Below, piece after piece: positions 19,866-28,125 of a DNA stretch of 64,000 nt. The first letter of the stretch is position 1. The number at the start of each line of letters is the position of its first letter. Position numbers and translations under genes: made by a program. The stretch spans positions 1 through 64,000 of the forward strand of contig JAQBOM010000013.1 of NCBI GenBank assembly GCA_028288025.1, given 5' to 3'. The notes under the pieces are model-generated. The model saw only the letters and a program-made list of their open reading frames with translations. It was not told the DNA's origin and did no database searches. Source of the stretch: Mucilaginibacter sp. GTDB lineage: Bacteria; Bacteroidota; Bacteroidia; Sphingobacteriales; Sphingobacteriaceae.

Positions 19866-20907
19866 CGCGGCCGGGAAACTTCTTCATCGTGTAGCTTTGC
19901 AATCAAAGGCTATTGCTGAAATGTCGTTTGACATTGAAAGCATGCTGGTTAACGAAAAAAAGGCTGTTTTCTCAAATCAGCACATTTTTATTTCGGGTTT
20001 AGCCAGGTCGGGAACAACTATGCTGATGCGCTACTTATACGAAACCGGCGTTTTCAGGTCGTTAACATACCAAGATATGCCTTTTGTACTAATGCCAAAT
20101 ACCTGGAAGCAAATGAGTCATCAAAAACCCGCTGCCGAATATAAAGAGCGGGCGCATAAAGACGGGATCATGGTAGGGTTTGATAGCCCCGAAGCTTTTG
20201 AGGAGGTTTTTTGGAGGGTGTTTTGCGGGGAGCAGTATATTGGTAAAGATCGTTTAAAGCCACACACTGTTGATAACGACGTGTTAGCTAAGTTCAAAAC
20301 ATATGTCCGGAATATTTTATTAAGCGGAGACGGGGTGAATCAAACCAGGTACTTGTCAAAAAATAATAACAATGTTTTGCGATTTCGGTATTTACGACAA
20401 TGCCTGCCCCAGTCACAGATCATTATCCCATTTCGCGAACCTTTACAGCATGCGGTTTCATTACTAAACCAGCATGAGCATTTTTCAAAAGTGCAATCCG
20501 AAGATAAATTTTCATTAGATTATATGAACTGGCTCGGGCATTTCGAATTTGGGCTAAACCAAAAATCTTTTGATTTAAATGACGAAGAAACGTTTGCAGC
20601 GATGGCCGGGTATGATAAAATGGACATCAATTTTTGGCTCCTGAATTGGAAAAACTATTATAAGTATGTCAATGATCAGTGTCCGGAAAACAGTGTTTTT
20701 TTTAATTATGAAAAATTTTGCTCATATCCGGCCAGCGTATTAGGCAGGCTTTTTTCAAAACTTCATATTGTAGCACCCTGTACGCACCTGGAGCCGTTTA
20801 CCCCGCAGTTTAAACAAACCGGCCAGTTTGATATGCGATTACTGGAAGAGTGTAATGCGATATATAAACAATTAGAAATTAAGTTTGATAAGTGGTATAT
20901 TGATTAA
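19846..20907 (+). CDS. PAPS-dependent sulfotransferase family protein
   Basis: This 353-residue protein carries the sulfotransferase PAPS-binding motifs. The 5'-phosphosulfate loop is IFISGLARSGTTMLMRYLYE (about residues 46-65), and IIIPFREPLQHAVSLLNQ (about 190) matches the 3'-phosphate site with its Arg and Ser. No signal peptide is seen, so it should act at the cytoplasmic face on a glycan, lipid or small phenol. It overlaps the upstream membrane-protein gene by 20 bases. The APS kinase gene 33 bases downstream would supply its PAPS donor, a strong functional link. The acceptor is unknown. Confidence 0.85.
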   Translation: MSKSDYSAAGKLLHRVALQSKAIAEMSFDIESMLVNEKKAVFSNQHIFISGLARSGTTMLMRYLYETGVFRSLTYQDMPFVLMPNTWKQMSHQKPAAEYKERAHKDGIMVGFDSPEAFEEVFWRVFCGEQYIGKDRLKPHTVDNDVLAKFKTYVRNILLSGDGVNQTRYLSKNNNNVLRFRYLRQCLPQSQIIIPFREPLQHAVSLLNQHEHFSKVQSEDKFSLDYMNWLGHFEFGLNQKSFDLNDEETFAAMAGYDKMDINFWLLNWKNYYKYVNDQCPENSVFFNYEKFCSYPASVLGRLFSKLHIVAPCTHLEPFTPQFKQTGQFDMRLLEECNAIYKQLEIKFDKWYID

Positions 20908-20940
20908 CTTAGTAATTTACCAAGGCCATTTTAAAATGTT

Positions 20941-21807
20941 ATGTATTCGAGCAAGGCCCGGCATTTAGTCAAAACCATCACCTGGCGAACAATAGGCACC
21001 ATAAGTACCATACTAATCGCCTGGTTAATCACGGGCAGCCCGGTGTGGGGTGTCCGTATCGGCGCCGTGGAGCTAATTGGTAAAATGTGGTTATACTACC
21101 TGCATGAAAGAATATGGTATAAAATTGATTTTGGCCTGACAGAACGAAGTACACGAAAGATCAAAAGCCTGGCCGCTAAATCGGCATTTATTGTTCCGCA
21201 AACTTTTTTTATAGGGAGGAACTACCGGCAACAGCTTTTAAATCAGCGGGGAATGGCTATCTGGTTTACCGGTTTGTCCGGATCGGGGAAAAGCACCCTG
21301 GCAAACGGATTGGAACAGGAATTATTTAAATTGGGCTATAAAACGTTTATACTGGACGGCGACAATCTGAGGGGCGGATTGTGCAAAGATCTGGGTTTTG
21401 CGGAAGAGGACAGGTCTGAAAATATCAGGAGGGTGGCCGAGGTCGCAAAACTGATGATTGATTCGGGTACTATTGTTCTTGCTGCTTTTGTTACCCCTTT
21501 TGAAAAGGATCGTGAGCTAGTGGCAAAGCTGCTAGGGAATGAGGACCTGGTAACTATATATGTAAACTGTCCATTAAATATCTGCGAGCAGCGGGATGTA
21601 AAAGGGCTATACAAAAAAGCCAGGAGTGGCGAATTGAAAAACTTTACCGGTATAAACTCCCCCTTTGAGGTGCCACAACATACAGACTTAACACTAAGAA
21701 CCGCTGAGTTTTCGAAAGAGTCTCTTGTTCAGGATATCCTGAACTATATTAAACCCCGAATTGAATTAAAGCAGGCAGCCGAAGCAGCGGCTGGTGAAAC
21801 TTTATAG
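20941..21807 (+). CDS. cysC: DUF2061-adenylylsulfate kinase fusion
   Basis: This 288-residue two-domain protein has an N-terminal DUF2061 membrane unit (residues about 1-65, with KTITWRTIGTISTILIAWLI and ELIGKMWLYYLHERIWY) followed by an APS kinase domain. The kinase has the P-loop GLSGSGKST (about residue 109), LDGDNLRGGLCKDLGF, and the FVTPF and KARSGELKNFTGI regions. It phosphorylates APS to PAPS, here probably at the inner membrane because of the fused anchor. No cysD/cysN sulfurylase genes are in the window, so APS must come from elsewhere. It ends the sulfation operon, overlapping the convergent GT9 gene by six bases. Confidence 0.92.
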   Translation: MYSSKARHLVKTITWRTIGTISTILIAWLITGSPVWGVRIGAVELIGKMWLYYLHERIWYKIDFGLTERSTRKIKSLAAKSAFIVPQTFFIGRNYRQQLLNQRGMAIWFTGLSGSGKSTLANGLEQELFKLGYKTFILDGDNLRGGLCKDLGFAEEDRSENIRRVAEVAKLMIDSGTIVLAAFVTPFEKDRELVAKLLGNEDLVTIYVNCPLNICEQRDVKGLYKKARSGELKNFTGINSPFEVPQHTDLTLRTAEFSKESLVQDILNYIKPRIELKQAAEAAAGETL

Positions 21808-22779
21808 CAACAATTTTAAGGAACTTATAATATTAAGGTTTTCAATAAGTTCAAGGCATTTTGGCACACCGTATAGTTTGCAGGTGTTTTTTACACATGG
21901 TTCGCAGCTTAGTTTACCATAGCGCAAAACCGTTAAGTCTGTTTTATTATATGGCGCTGTGTTTTGCTCATCGCCCGCACCAAACAATACAATAACGGGC
22001 GTTTCTAAACTATTAGCTAAATGAGCGGGCCCCGAATCGGTTGTTAATATGGCTGCTACGCCTGCCATCAGTTTACAAAGCTCAATTAAATTGGTGGCGC
22101 CTGCGCTGTTTTCGATGTGATCGCGGTTTTGCGCACCTTCACATATCTCATCAATAAAGGGCCGCTCTTTAGGGGAACCTATAAACGTAAATATAACGCC
22201 CGGAAACTCGGCGGTAAGCAAATTTATAAGCCCTTTGCCTTTATGCAGCGGCATTCTTCGTGAGCTGGCTTCTGAATTAAAGTTTATCAGTACTTTTTTA
22301 TTTGATCGCGGGGGGGCATCCAGACTTAATTTTACTTGCCTGTTATTGACCATGCGGCCAGTAAATTGCTCCAGCAGCGAAATATACTCATCAACCCGGT
22401 GTACATTAATAGGTTTCTTACAGGCGTTTGTCAATAAAAAAAAACCGCCTTCGGCTCCGTAACCAATCCTTTTTTTAGCGCCGGAGGCCCATGCCATTAC
22501 CGCAGAAGTAAGCGATGAGGGCAAATTAAAAAAGAGATCATATTTTTCAGCCCGAAGGTTTTTCCCGAACCGGTAAGCCCCTGCCAGGCCTTGATATTCC
22601 TGTTTGGAAAACAAATGTACCGTTTGCAAGCCATCTATCAGCTTGACTAAGTCGCCCAGTTCTTTTTTGATAATAACATCGATCCAGGCTTCCGGATAAA
22701 GCTGTTTAACGGCGTTGATGAAAGCGGTACTCATTACCACATCGCCAAGCCAGTTAGGCAGCCTTATCAATATTTTCAT
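21802..22779 (-). CDS. Glycosyltransferase family 9 (heptosyltransferase II-like)
   Basis: The 325-residue GT-B enzyme begins MKILIRLPNWLGDVVMSTAF, the standard start of WaaF-like heptosyltransferases. ILTTDSGPAHLANSLETPVIVLFG is the C-terminal GT9 nucleotide-sugar site, and LSCEPCVKNTCKLYGVPKC is a Cys-rich segment seen in many WaaF-type proteins. Family members add heptose or a related sugar to lipid A core; whether the donor here is ADP-heptose cannot be told. The gene is alone on the minus strand. Its stop overlaps the cysC gene, and a 19-bp tandem repeat lies 75-180 bases upstream of its start. Confidence 0.85.
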   Translation of the reverse strand: MKILIRLPNWLGDVVMSTAFINAVKQLYPEAWIDVIIKKELGDLVKLIDGLQTVHLFSKQEYQGLAGAYRFGKNLRAEKYDLFFNLPSSLTSAVMAWASGAKKRIGYGAEGGFFLLTNACKKPINVHRVDEYISLLEQFTGRMVNNRQVKLSLDAPPRSNKKVLINFNSEASSRRMPLHKGKGLINLLTAEFPGVIFTFIGSPKERPFIDEICEGAQNRDHIENSAGATNLIELCKLMAGVAAILTTDSGPAHLANSLETPVIVLFGAGDEQNTAPYNKTDLTVLRYGKLSCEPCVKNTCKLYGVPKCLELIENLNIISSLKLLL

Positions 22780-22853
22780 TTGCTGTGAGATGGGGGTGGA
22801 GATTAGAGATTAGCGTTTAGAATGAATGGATGTCGTGTAGTTAAAATGGTGAC

Positions 22854-22956
22854 AGTATCAAACTGTATCACCTGTATCAAAGTGTATCACCTGTATCAAA
22901 GTGTATCACCTGTATCAAAGTGTATCACCTGTATCAAAGTGTATCACCTGTATCAC
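22854..22956. repeat. 19-bp direct tandem repeat, about five copies
   Basis: The unit TGTATCACCTGTATCAAAG begins at 22864, 22883, 22902 and 22921 with four identical copies, then a fifth partial copy from 22940. A diverged half-copy (AGTATCAAAC) precedes them. Each unit is itself two GTATCA half-units. The array is non-coding, between the GT9 start and the dapD end. There are no spacers, so it is not CRISPR. Exact copies suggest recent expansion by slippage. Confidence 0.95.
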
Positions 22957-23019
22957 TCTCAGCAAATGATACAGCTAAACACTAGAATAACGCACAACTA
23001 ACCGACAATGATCTCAAAT

Positions 23020-23835
23020 TTAAACAGAAACATTGTTTTCCCGTAAGGCATCATTTAATGATGTTTTTTTGTCAGTTGACTCTTTGCGTTTGCCAATTAT
23101 TAATGCGCAAGGCACCTGGAAATCGCCCGCCGGGAATTTTTTAGTATAAGAACCAGGTATTACTACCGAACGTGCCGGCACATGGCCTTTGTATTCAATA
23201 GGTTTTTCATGAGTAACATCGATGATCTTTGTTGAGGCGGTGAGCACTACATTGGCGCCGAGTACAACCTCTGTTTCGAGATGAACACCTTCAACCACTA
23301 TGGCTCTTGATCCCAGGAAACAATTATCTTCGATAATAACCGGGGCCGCTTGCACCGGCTCCAATACGCCGCCTATGCCTACGCCGCCGCTTAAATGTAC
23401 ATGCTTGCCAATTTGTGCGCACGAGCCTACCGTGGCCCACGTATCAACCATTGTACCTTCATCAACATACGCGCCAATATTTACGTAGGATGGCATCATT
23501 ATAACGCCGCTTGCCAGGTAAGCGCCATAACGGGCTATGGCATGGGGCACTACACGAACGCCCGTCTTTTTATAGTCGGTCTTCAACTTCATTTTGTCGT
23601 GAAATACAAATGGCCCAACCGAAATTTCTTCCATTTGCCTGGTTGGGAAATATAAAATGACCGCTTTTTTTATCCAGTCATTCGTATGCCATCGTGTGCC
23701 TAGTAATTCGGCTACCCGTATTTTACCCTTATCTAATTTTTCAATAACGGTTTCAATAGCGTTAATATACTCATTATAGCGCAGCAGGTTCCTGTCTTCC
23801 CAGGCGTCTTCAATTAATTTTTTTAAATCTTGCAT
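23020..23835 (-). CDS. dapD: Tetrahydrodipicolinate N-succinyltransferase
   Basis: The 271-residue enzyme uses succinyl-CoA to acylate tetrahydrodipicolinate on the route to meso-diaminopimelate and lysine. The middle part is a left-handed beta helix of hexapeptide repeats: MPSYVNIGAYVDEGTMVDTW, GSCAQIGKHVHLSGGVGIGG and VIIEDNCFLGSRAIVVEGV are typical DapD segments. The length fits the family when the ATG at 23835 is used; an ATG at 23856 would add seven residues. It is transcribed away from the S4-domain gene, with a 132-base divergent spacer. Confidence 0.95.
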   Translation of the reverse strand: MQDLKKLIEDAWEDRNLLRYNEYINAIETVIEKLDKGKIRVAELLGTRWHTNDWIKKAVILYFPTRQMEEISVGPFVFHDKMKLKTDYKKTGVRVVPHAIARYGAYLASGVIMMPSYVNIGAYVDEGTMVDTWATVGSCAQIGKHVHLSGGVGIGGVLEPVQAAPVIIEDNCFLGSRAIVVEGVHLETEVVLGANVVLTASTKIIDVTHEKPIEYKGHVPARSVVIPGSYTKKFPAGDFQVPCALIIGKRKESTDKKTSLNDALRENNVSV

Positions 23836-23967
23836 TCGTACATAAACTTTTGGCAAATTAAAGTAATTTTTAGGGGAATTGTTAATAGGGATGAATGTAT
23901 TATATCAATTGACAAATAACAGATGAAACTTATAAACTGTTAGAATTTGTACATTTGACAACGCGTT

Positions 23968-24363
23968 ATGTCAGCAAAGGAAAAATTAAGAATAGATAAA
24001 TACCTGTGGGCGATAAGAATATTTAAAACCCGCACACTGGCTACTGAGGCTTGTAAGGCGGGGCGGGTAAAACTGGATGGTCAAAATATTAAACCGTCGC
24101 ACGAGGTAAAGGTGGGTGAAACCTATCAGGTATCCAATGGTATTGAACGCAAATTGGTGAAGGTAACGGATCTGCTTGAAAGCCGCACCGATGCCAAAAC
24201 AGCTGTTAACTTTTACGAGGATTTAACCCCGGTTGAACAAACTCACGCGTTTAAATCAGTGTTTAACGCGCCGATATTAAAGCGTGATAGAGGCGCGGGC
24301 AGGCCCACCAAACGCGACAGGCGCGAAATTGATGATTTGAAGGATGATTTTTTCGAAAGGTGA
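23968..24363 (+). CDS. S4-domain RNA-binding protein (Hsp15-like)
   Basis: This 131-residue basic protein carries an S4 RNA-binding domain in its first 60 residues: LRIDKYLWAIRIFKTRTLAT, then EACKAGRVKLDGQNIKPSHEVKVGE with the last part cut here by length. This is the arrangement of Hsp15/HslR, which binds stalled 50S subunits carrying nascent chains. The C-terminal tail is rich in Arg and Lys (KRDRGAGRPTKRDRREID), as in the family. Its start is preceded by TACATTTG at 23950-23957, which matches the Bacteroidota -7 consensus but is very near the ATG and lacks a partner. Confidence 0.85.
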   Translation: MSAKEKLRIDKYLWAIRIFKTRTLATEACKAGRVKLDGQNIKPSHEVKVGETYQVSNGIERKLVKVTDLLESRTDAKTAVNFYEDLTPVEQTHAFKSVFNAPILKRDRGAGRPTKRDRREIDDLKDDFFER

Positions 24364-24399
24364 GAAAAGCGTGGACGAACTATGGATCATGATAATACT

Positions 24400-24428
24400 T
24401 TTGTAATCGATTTAATGTTTTATCTTTG
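24400..24428 (+). promoter_or_regulatory. Bacteroidota-type promoter of the polysaccharide locus
   Basis: TTTG at 24400-24403 and TATCTTTG at 24421-24428 are separated by 17 bases. This fits the Bacteroidota consensus TTTG-N17-23-TAnnTTTG for the primary sigma factor. Transcription would begin near 24435, leaving a leader of about 70 bases before the GTG of the Wza-like gene. It is the clearest match I found in the window. Confidence 0.65.
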
Positions 24429-24504
24429 CGCAAATTGTAACTAAATGAATGTTATTTCTTTATAATTAACCCCTCTTTGTTTAAAATTAATTGAATATTA
24501 GATA

Positions 24505-26961
24505 GTGAGTAAAAATTTGATTTTTTTGAAATTAGCTTTCATTTTATGTATATCATTGATGATATGTTTGCCAACGGTAAAGGCACAAAGCGTTCAAAAT
24601 TTGAGCACTGTTAAAGTCGATAACTTATCGGATGATCAAATTCGTCAAATACAAAAACAGATAGAATCCACAGGTTTACCGAATTCACAATTGGAGCAGG
24701 CCGCTATAGTCCGCGGCATGAGTGCTACAGAAGTTCAAAAACTACGTGCGCGCATTTCAAATTTGAAAAGCACAGTTGGTTATAATCTAAACGATACGAC
24801 AACGCAAACAATCCGGCGTGGCCCTGTCATTAATGCACCGGGCAGCGATACGCTATCAGGTGGTAAATCGCTTATTTTTGGCGCCGACCTGTTTCGTAAT
24901 GGTAAATTAACATTTGAGCCAAATTTGAAATTGGCGACTCCTAAAAACTATGTTATTGGCCCTGATGACCAAATTCAAATTGATATTAGCGGCGATAATG
25001 AGGCTCATTATGGTTTAACAGTTAGTCCGGAAGGGACAATAAGAGTTGAATATACCGGTATTATTAATGTTAATGGCTTAACCATTGAGCAAGCAACTGC
25101 TAAAATTAAATCGCGCTTGGCGCAAACGTACCCGGCCATTCGAAGCGGACGAACGGTTTTAACAATAAGCCTCGGCAATATACGTAGTATTAAGGTTAGC
25201 TTACTGGGGGAAGTCAGCCGGCCCGGTTCTTACACGTTATCTTCGCTGGCAACAGTGTTCAACGCTTTATACGCCTCGGGAGGACCTACCCAAAATGGAT
25301 CTTTTCGTAATATCGAAATTATTCGAAATGGCAGTGTCGTAGCGCGGCTGGATATCTATGATTTTTTGTTAAAGGGGTATCAAACGAACAACATACGGCT
25401 GCAAGACCAGGATGTAATACATATACCGGTTTATAAGGTACATGCCCAACTAATGGGAGAAATAAAGCACCCGGCTATATTTGAAGTGCTGCCCAAGGAA
25501 ACTTTGGCCGACCTCATTAGATTTGCCGGGGGATTCACAGATGCTGCCTATACGGCAAAAATTAAGGTGCAGGGAAATACCGATCGAGAGCGCCGTATTT
25601 TTGATATTTCGTCAACGGATTATTCATCCTATTTTCCAAAAAATGGCGATAAGTTCTTTGTCGACTCAATACTCAACCGATATGAAAACAGGGTTTCAAT
25701 AAGAGGCGCAGTATTCAGACCTGGCGAATTTGAGTTGAAACCCGGTTTAACATTAGCAGGATTGATAAATCAAGCTGATGGCATTAAGGAAGATGCTTTT
25801 TTAGGGCGCGGAAGTATATTGCGCTTACGCCCTGATAATACTTCGGAGTTTATATCTTTTAATTTAAAATCAATTTTAGATAAAACAACACCCGATATTC
25901 CCTTGCAGCGGGAAGATGAAGTTACAATCTCATCAATATTCGATCTTAAAGATGAATACAGGGTATCTATCAACGGCGAGGTAAGACAGGGCGGGACCTA
26001 TAATTACGCGGAAGGGATGAGCTTGCAGGATTTAGTGGTTTTAGCGGGAGGATTTAGTGAAGGGGCCAGCGGAAAACAGATTGAAATAGCCCGCCGGGTA
26101 ACAAATAGTGATATTAACTCATTTAACGCAAAAACAGCTGAAATTTACCATGTGGATGTGGACAAGACCCTGGCATTTAACGGGCAGAAATTTGTTTTAC
26201 AGCCATTTGATATCGTTACCGTACGCAATAATACGGGCTATAGTGAACAGCGTCAAGTGACTGTGGAAGGAGAAGTTTTGCATCCGGGGAGTTACACGAT
26301 TGAAACTAAAAGCGAAAGAATATCTGACTTAATTATCCGGTCTGGCGGCCTCACACCTCTGGCTTATCCTCCAGGTGCTTCATTGAGACGGGTAAGTGTT
26401 ACAACTGGTACCGGTAAAAATAAAATCGATAAATCCGAGGAGGATAGATTGAAATTATCGAACCTGCAAAGATTGCAGTTAGGTATCAAAGATTCTTCAA
26501 ACGTAAACAGGCAACAAGTACTTTCGGACAATAATACTGTAGGGATAGATTTAGTTCAGATAATGAAGGCTCCCGGAAGTAATATCGATCTTATTTTAAA
26601 AGAAGGCGATATTTTGCGTGTTCCGCAGCAATTGCAGACGGTGAAAATCAATGGAGAGGTTTTATACCCTGTAACCGCAGTATACGAAAATGGTGCTGGA
26701 TTTAAACATTATATATCCCAGGCCGGCGGAGTTACCCAACGCGCTTTGCGCAAAAGCGCGTATGTAGTTTATGCCAATGGATCGGTAGATAATGTCAAAA
26801 AGTTTTTATTTTTTACAAGTTACCCCGATATCAAGCCAGGTTCCGAGATTTTTGTACCAAAAAAGGCAGAAACAAAAGGAACATCCACTCTTGAATTGAT
26901 ATCAATTTCAACTGCTGTGGCTTCTTTAGGGGCTATTATTTTAGGCATATTAAAGTTATAA
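24505..26961 (+). CDS. Polysaccharide export outer-membrane protein (Wza-like, multi-SLBB)
   Basis: This 818-residue protein forms the outer-membrane/periplasmic export channel for the polysaccharide. The GTG start at 24505 gives a clean signal peptide ending near KA-QSV (about residue 28). The poly-export domain spans about residues 150-235 (NYVIGPDDQIQIDISG, RVEYTGIINVNGLT). Several SLBB repeats follow, each marked by a pattern such as VSLLGEVSRPGSYTL, AQLMGEIKHPAIFEV, VSINGEVRQGGTYNY and VTVEGEVLHPGSYTI. A hydrophobic helix closes the protein (ISISTAVASLGAIILGIL). It is twice as long as E. coli Wza because of the extra SLBB repeats, as usual in Bacteroidota. It is the first gene of the locus. 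Confidence 0.9.
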   Translation: MSKNLIFLKLAFILCISLMICLPTVKAQSVQNLSTVKVDNLSDDQIRQIQKQIESTGLPNSQLEQAAIVRGMSATEVQKLRARISNLKSTVGYNLNDTTTQTIRRGPVINAPGSDTLSGGKSLIFGADLFRNGKLTFEPNLKLATPKNYVIGPDDQIQIDISGDNEAHYGLTVSPEGTIRVEYTGIINVNGLTIEQATAKIKSRLAQTYPAIRSGRTVLTISLGNIRSIKVSLLGEVSRPGSYTLSSLATVFNALYASGGPTQNGSFRNIEIIRNGSVVARLDIYDFLLKGYQTNNIRLQDQDVIHIPVYKVHAQLMGEIKHPAIFEVLPKETLADLIRFAGGFTDAAYTAKIKVQGNTDRERRIFDISSTDYSSYFPKNGDKFFVDSILNRYENRVSIRGAVFRPGEFELKPGLTLAGLINQADGIKEDAFLGRGSILRLRPDNTSEFISFNLKSILDKTTPDIPLQREDEVTISSIFDLKDEYRVSINGEVRQGGTYNYAEGMSLQDLVVLAGGFSEGASGKQIEIARRVTNSDINSFNAKTAEIYHVDVDKTLAFNGQKFVLQPFDIVTVRNNTGYSEQRQVTVEGEVLHPGSYTIETKSERISDLIIRSGGLTPLAYPPGASLRRVSVTTGTGKNKIDKSEEDRLKLSNLQRLQLGIKDSSNVNRQQVLSDNNTVGIDLVQIMKAPGSNIDLILKEGDILRVPQQLQTVKINGEVLYPVTAVYENGAGFKHYISQAGGVTQRALRKSAYVVYANGSVDNVKKFLFFTSYPDIKPGSEIFVPKKAETKGTSTLELISISTAVASLGAIILGILKL

Positions 26962-26993
26962 TCAGTTTGCATTTTTCTGTCTGCTAATACATT

Positions 26994-28085
26994 ATGAATA
27001 AAAATGATCAATCCTTAAATAATTCAGATGAGATTTCTTTAAGAGATCTTATTTTGAATATACAAAGCTGGTGGAAGTATTTTTTATCCAAATGGTTAAT
27101 TATTTTGATAGTAGGCTTAACTGGCGGGGCCATAGGATTACTTTACGCTTTTAGATCAAAACTGGTTTATACTGCTGAATTAAACTTCGCATTACAGGAC
27201 GAGAAATCTGGCGGCGGGCTTAGCGGCGCGGCCGGCATAGCAAGTCAATTTGGTATAGACTTAGGAGGAGGAGGAGCGGGCGGTGAATTTTCGGGCGATA
27301 ACTTATTAGAATTAATTAAGTCCCGTTCTATGGTTGAAAGGGCATTGTTAACACAGGTGAACATCAACGGAAAGAGCGAAACGTTGGTAGAATACTATAT
27401 CACATTTAATAAATTTCGTGAGACCTGGAAGAATAAACCTGAATTAGTGAATATTCATTTTTTACCTAATGCGGATCGAACGAAATTCACTTTACAACAA
27501 GATAGCCTACTGGGCGATTTTTATGACGCTTTGGTTCCCGGTAGCCTTACGGTTAATAAAGTTGACAAAAAGCTGAGCATAGTTAACATTAAAGTTGTTT
27601 CGTCAAACGAGCTTTTTGCGAAGTATTTCACCGAAGTGCTTGAGAAAGGAGTTTCTGATTTTTATATACAGACAAAAACTCAAAAAGCTAGCAGAAATGT
27701 GGCAATATTACAGCGGCAGGTCGACTCGGTAAGGGGTGTGTTAAATTCGGCCATTTCAGGCGTTGCAATTTCCGTTGACGTTAATCCGAATCTAAATCCT
27801 TCACGTCAAACTTTACGGGTACCCTCTCAGCGCCGGCAAATCGACGTGCAGGCGAATACTTTAATTTTGAGTGAACTGGTCAAGAATTTGGAGATATCGA
27901 AAATGACATTGTTGCAGCAAACACCGCTTATACAGGTAATTGATAAACCAATATTGCCCTTAAAAAAGCATCGTACCGGGAAATCGATAGGACTAGCTGT
28001 AGGAGGGATGGTTGGCGGGTTTCTAATTGTGGTCATACTTTTTTTGCGTAAAACCTTTAGAGATATAATGACTGATAATAAGTAA
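26994..28085 (+). CDS. Wzz-type chain-length determinant (PCP, no kinase)
   Basis: The 363-residue inner-membrane protein has two membrane segments, about residues 32-53 (WLIILIVGLTGGAIGLLYAF) and 328-350, enclosing a periplasmic domain with coiled-coil character around the VDSVRG region. PLKKHRTGKSIGLAVGG before the second segment is the usual Pro-rich PCP motif. A glycine-rich stretch (GGGLSGAAGIASQFGIDLGG) occurs near residue 80. No Walker A or Tyr-rich tail is present, so it is a Wzz-like co-polymerase, not a Wzc-type kinase. It controls chain length with Wzy, and it follows the export gene by 32 bases. Confidence 0.88.
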   Translation: MNKNDQSLNNSDEISLRDLILNIQSWWKYFLSKWLIILIVGLTGGAIGLLYAFRSKLVYTAELNFALQDEKSGGGLSGAAGIASQFGIDLGGGGAGGEFSGDNLLELIKSRSMVERALLTQVNINGKSETLVEYYITFNKFRETWKNKPELVNIHFLPNADRTKFTLQQDSLLGDFYDALVPGSLTVNKVDKKLSIVNIKVVSSNELFAKYFTEVLEKGVSDFYIQTKTQKASRNVAILQRQVDSVRGVLNSAISGVAISVDVNPNLNPSRQTLRVPSQRRQIDVQANTLILSELVKNLEISKMTLLQQTPLIQVIDKPILPLKKHRTGKSIGLAVGGMVGGFLIVVILFLRKTFRDIMTDNK

Positions 28086-28125
28086 CACCATTCATCTACA
28101 AGTCTATAAAAATAATACATTGCTA

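Noticed and set aside
22854..22956. Possible CRISPR array
   Set aside because: The 19-bp units are directly adjacent with no spacers, and no cas genes are nearby.
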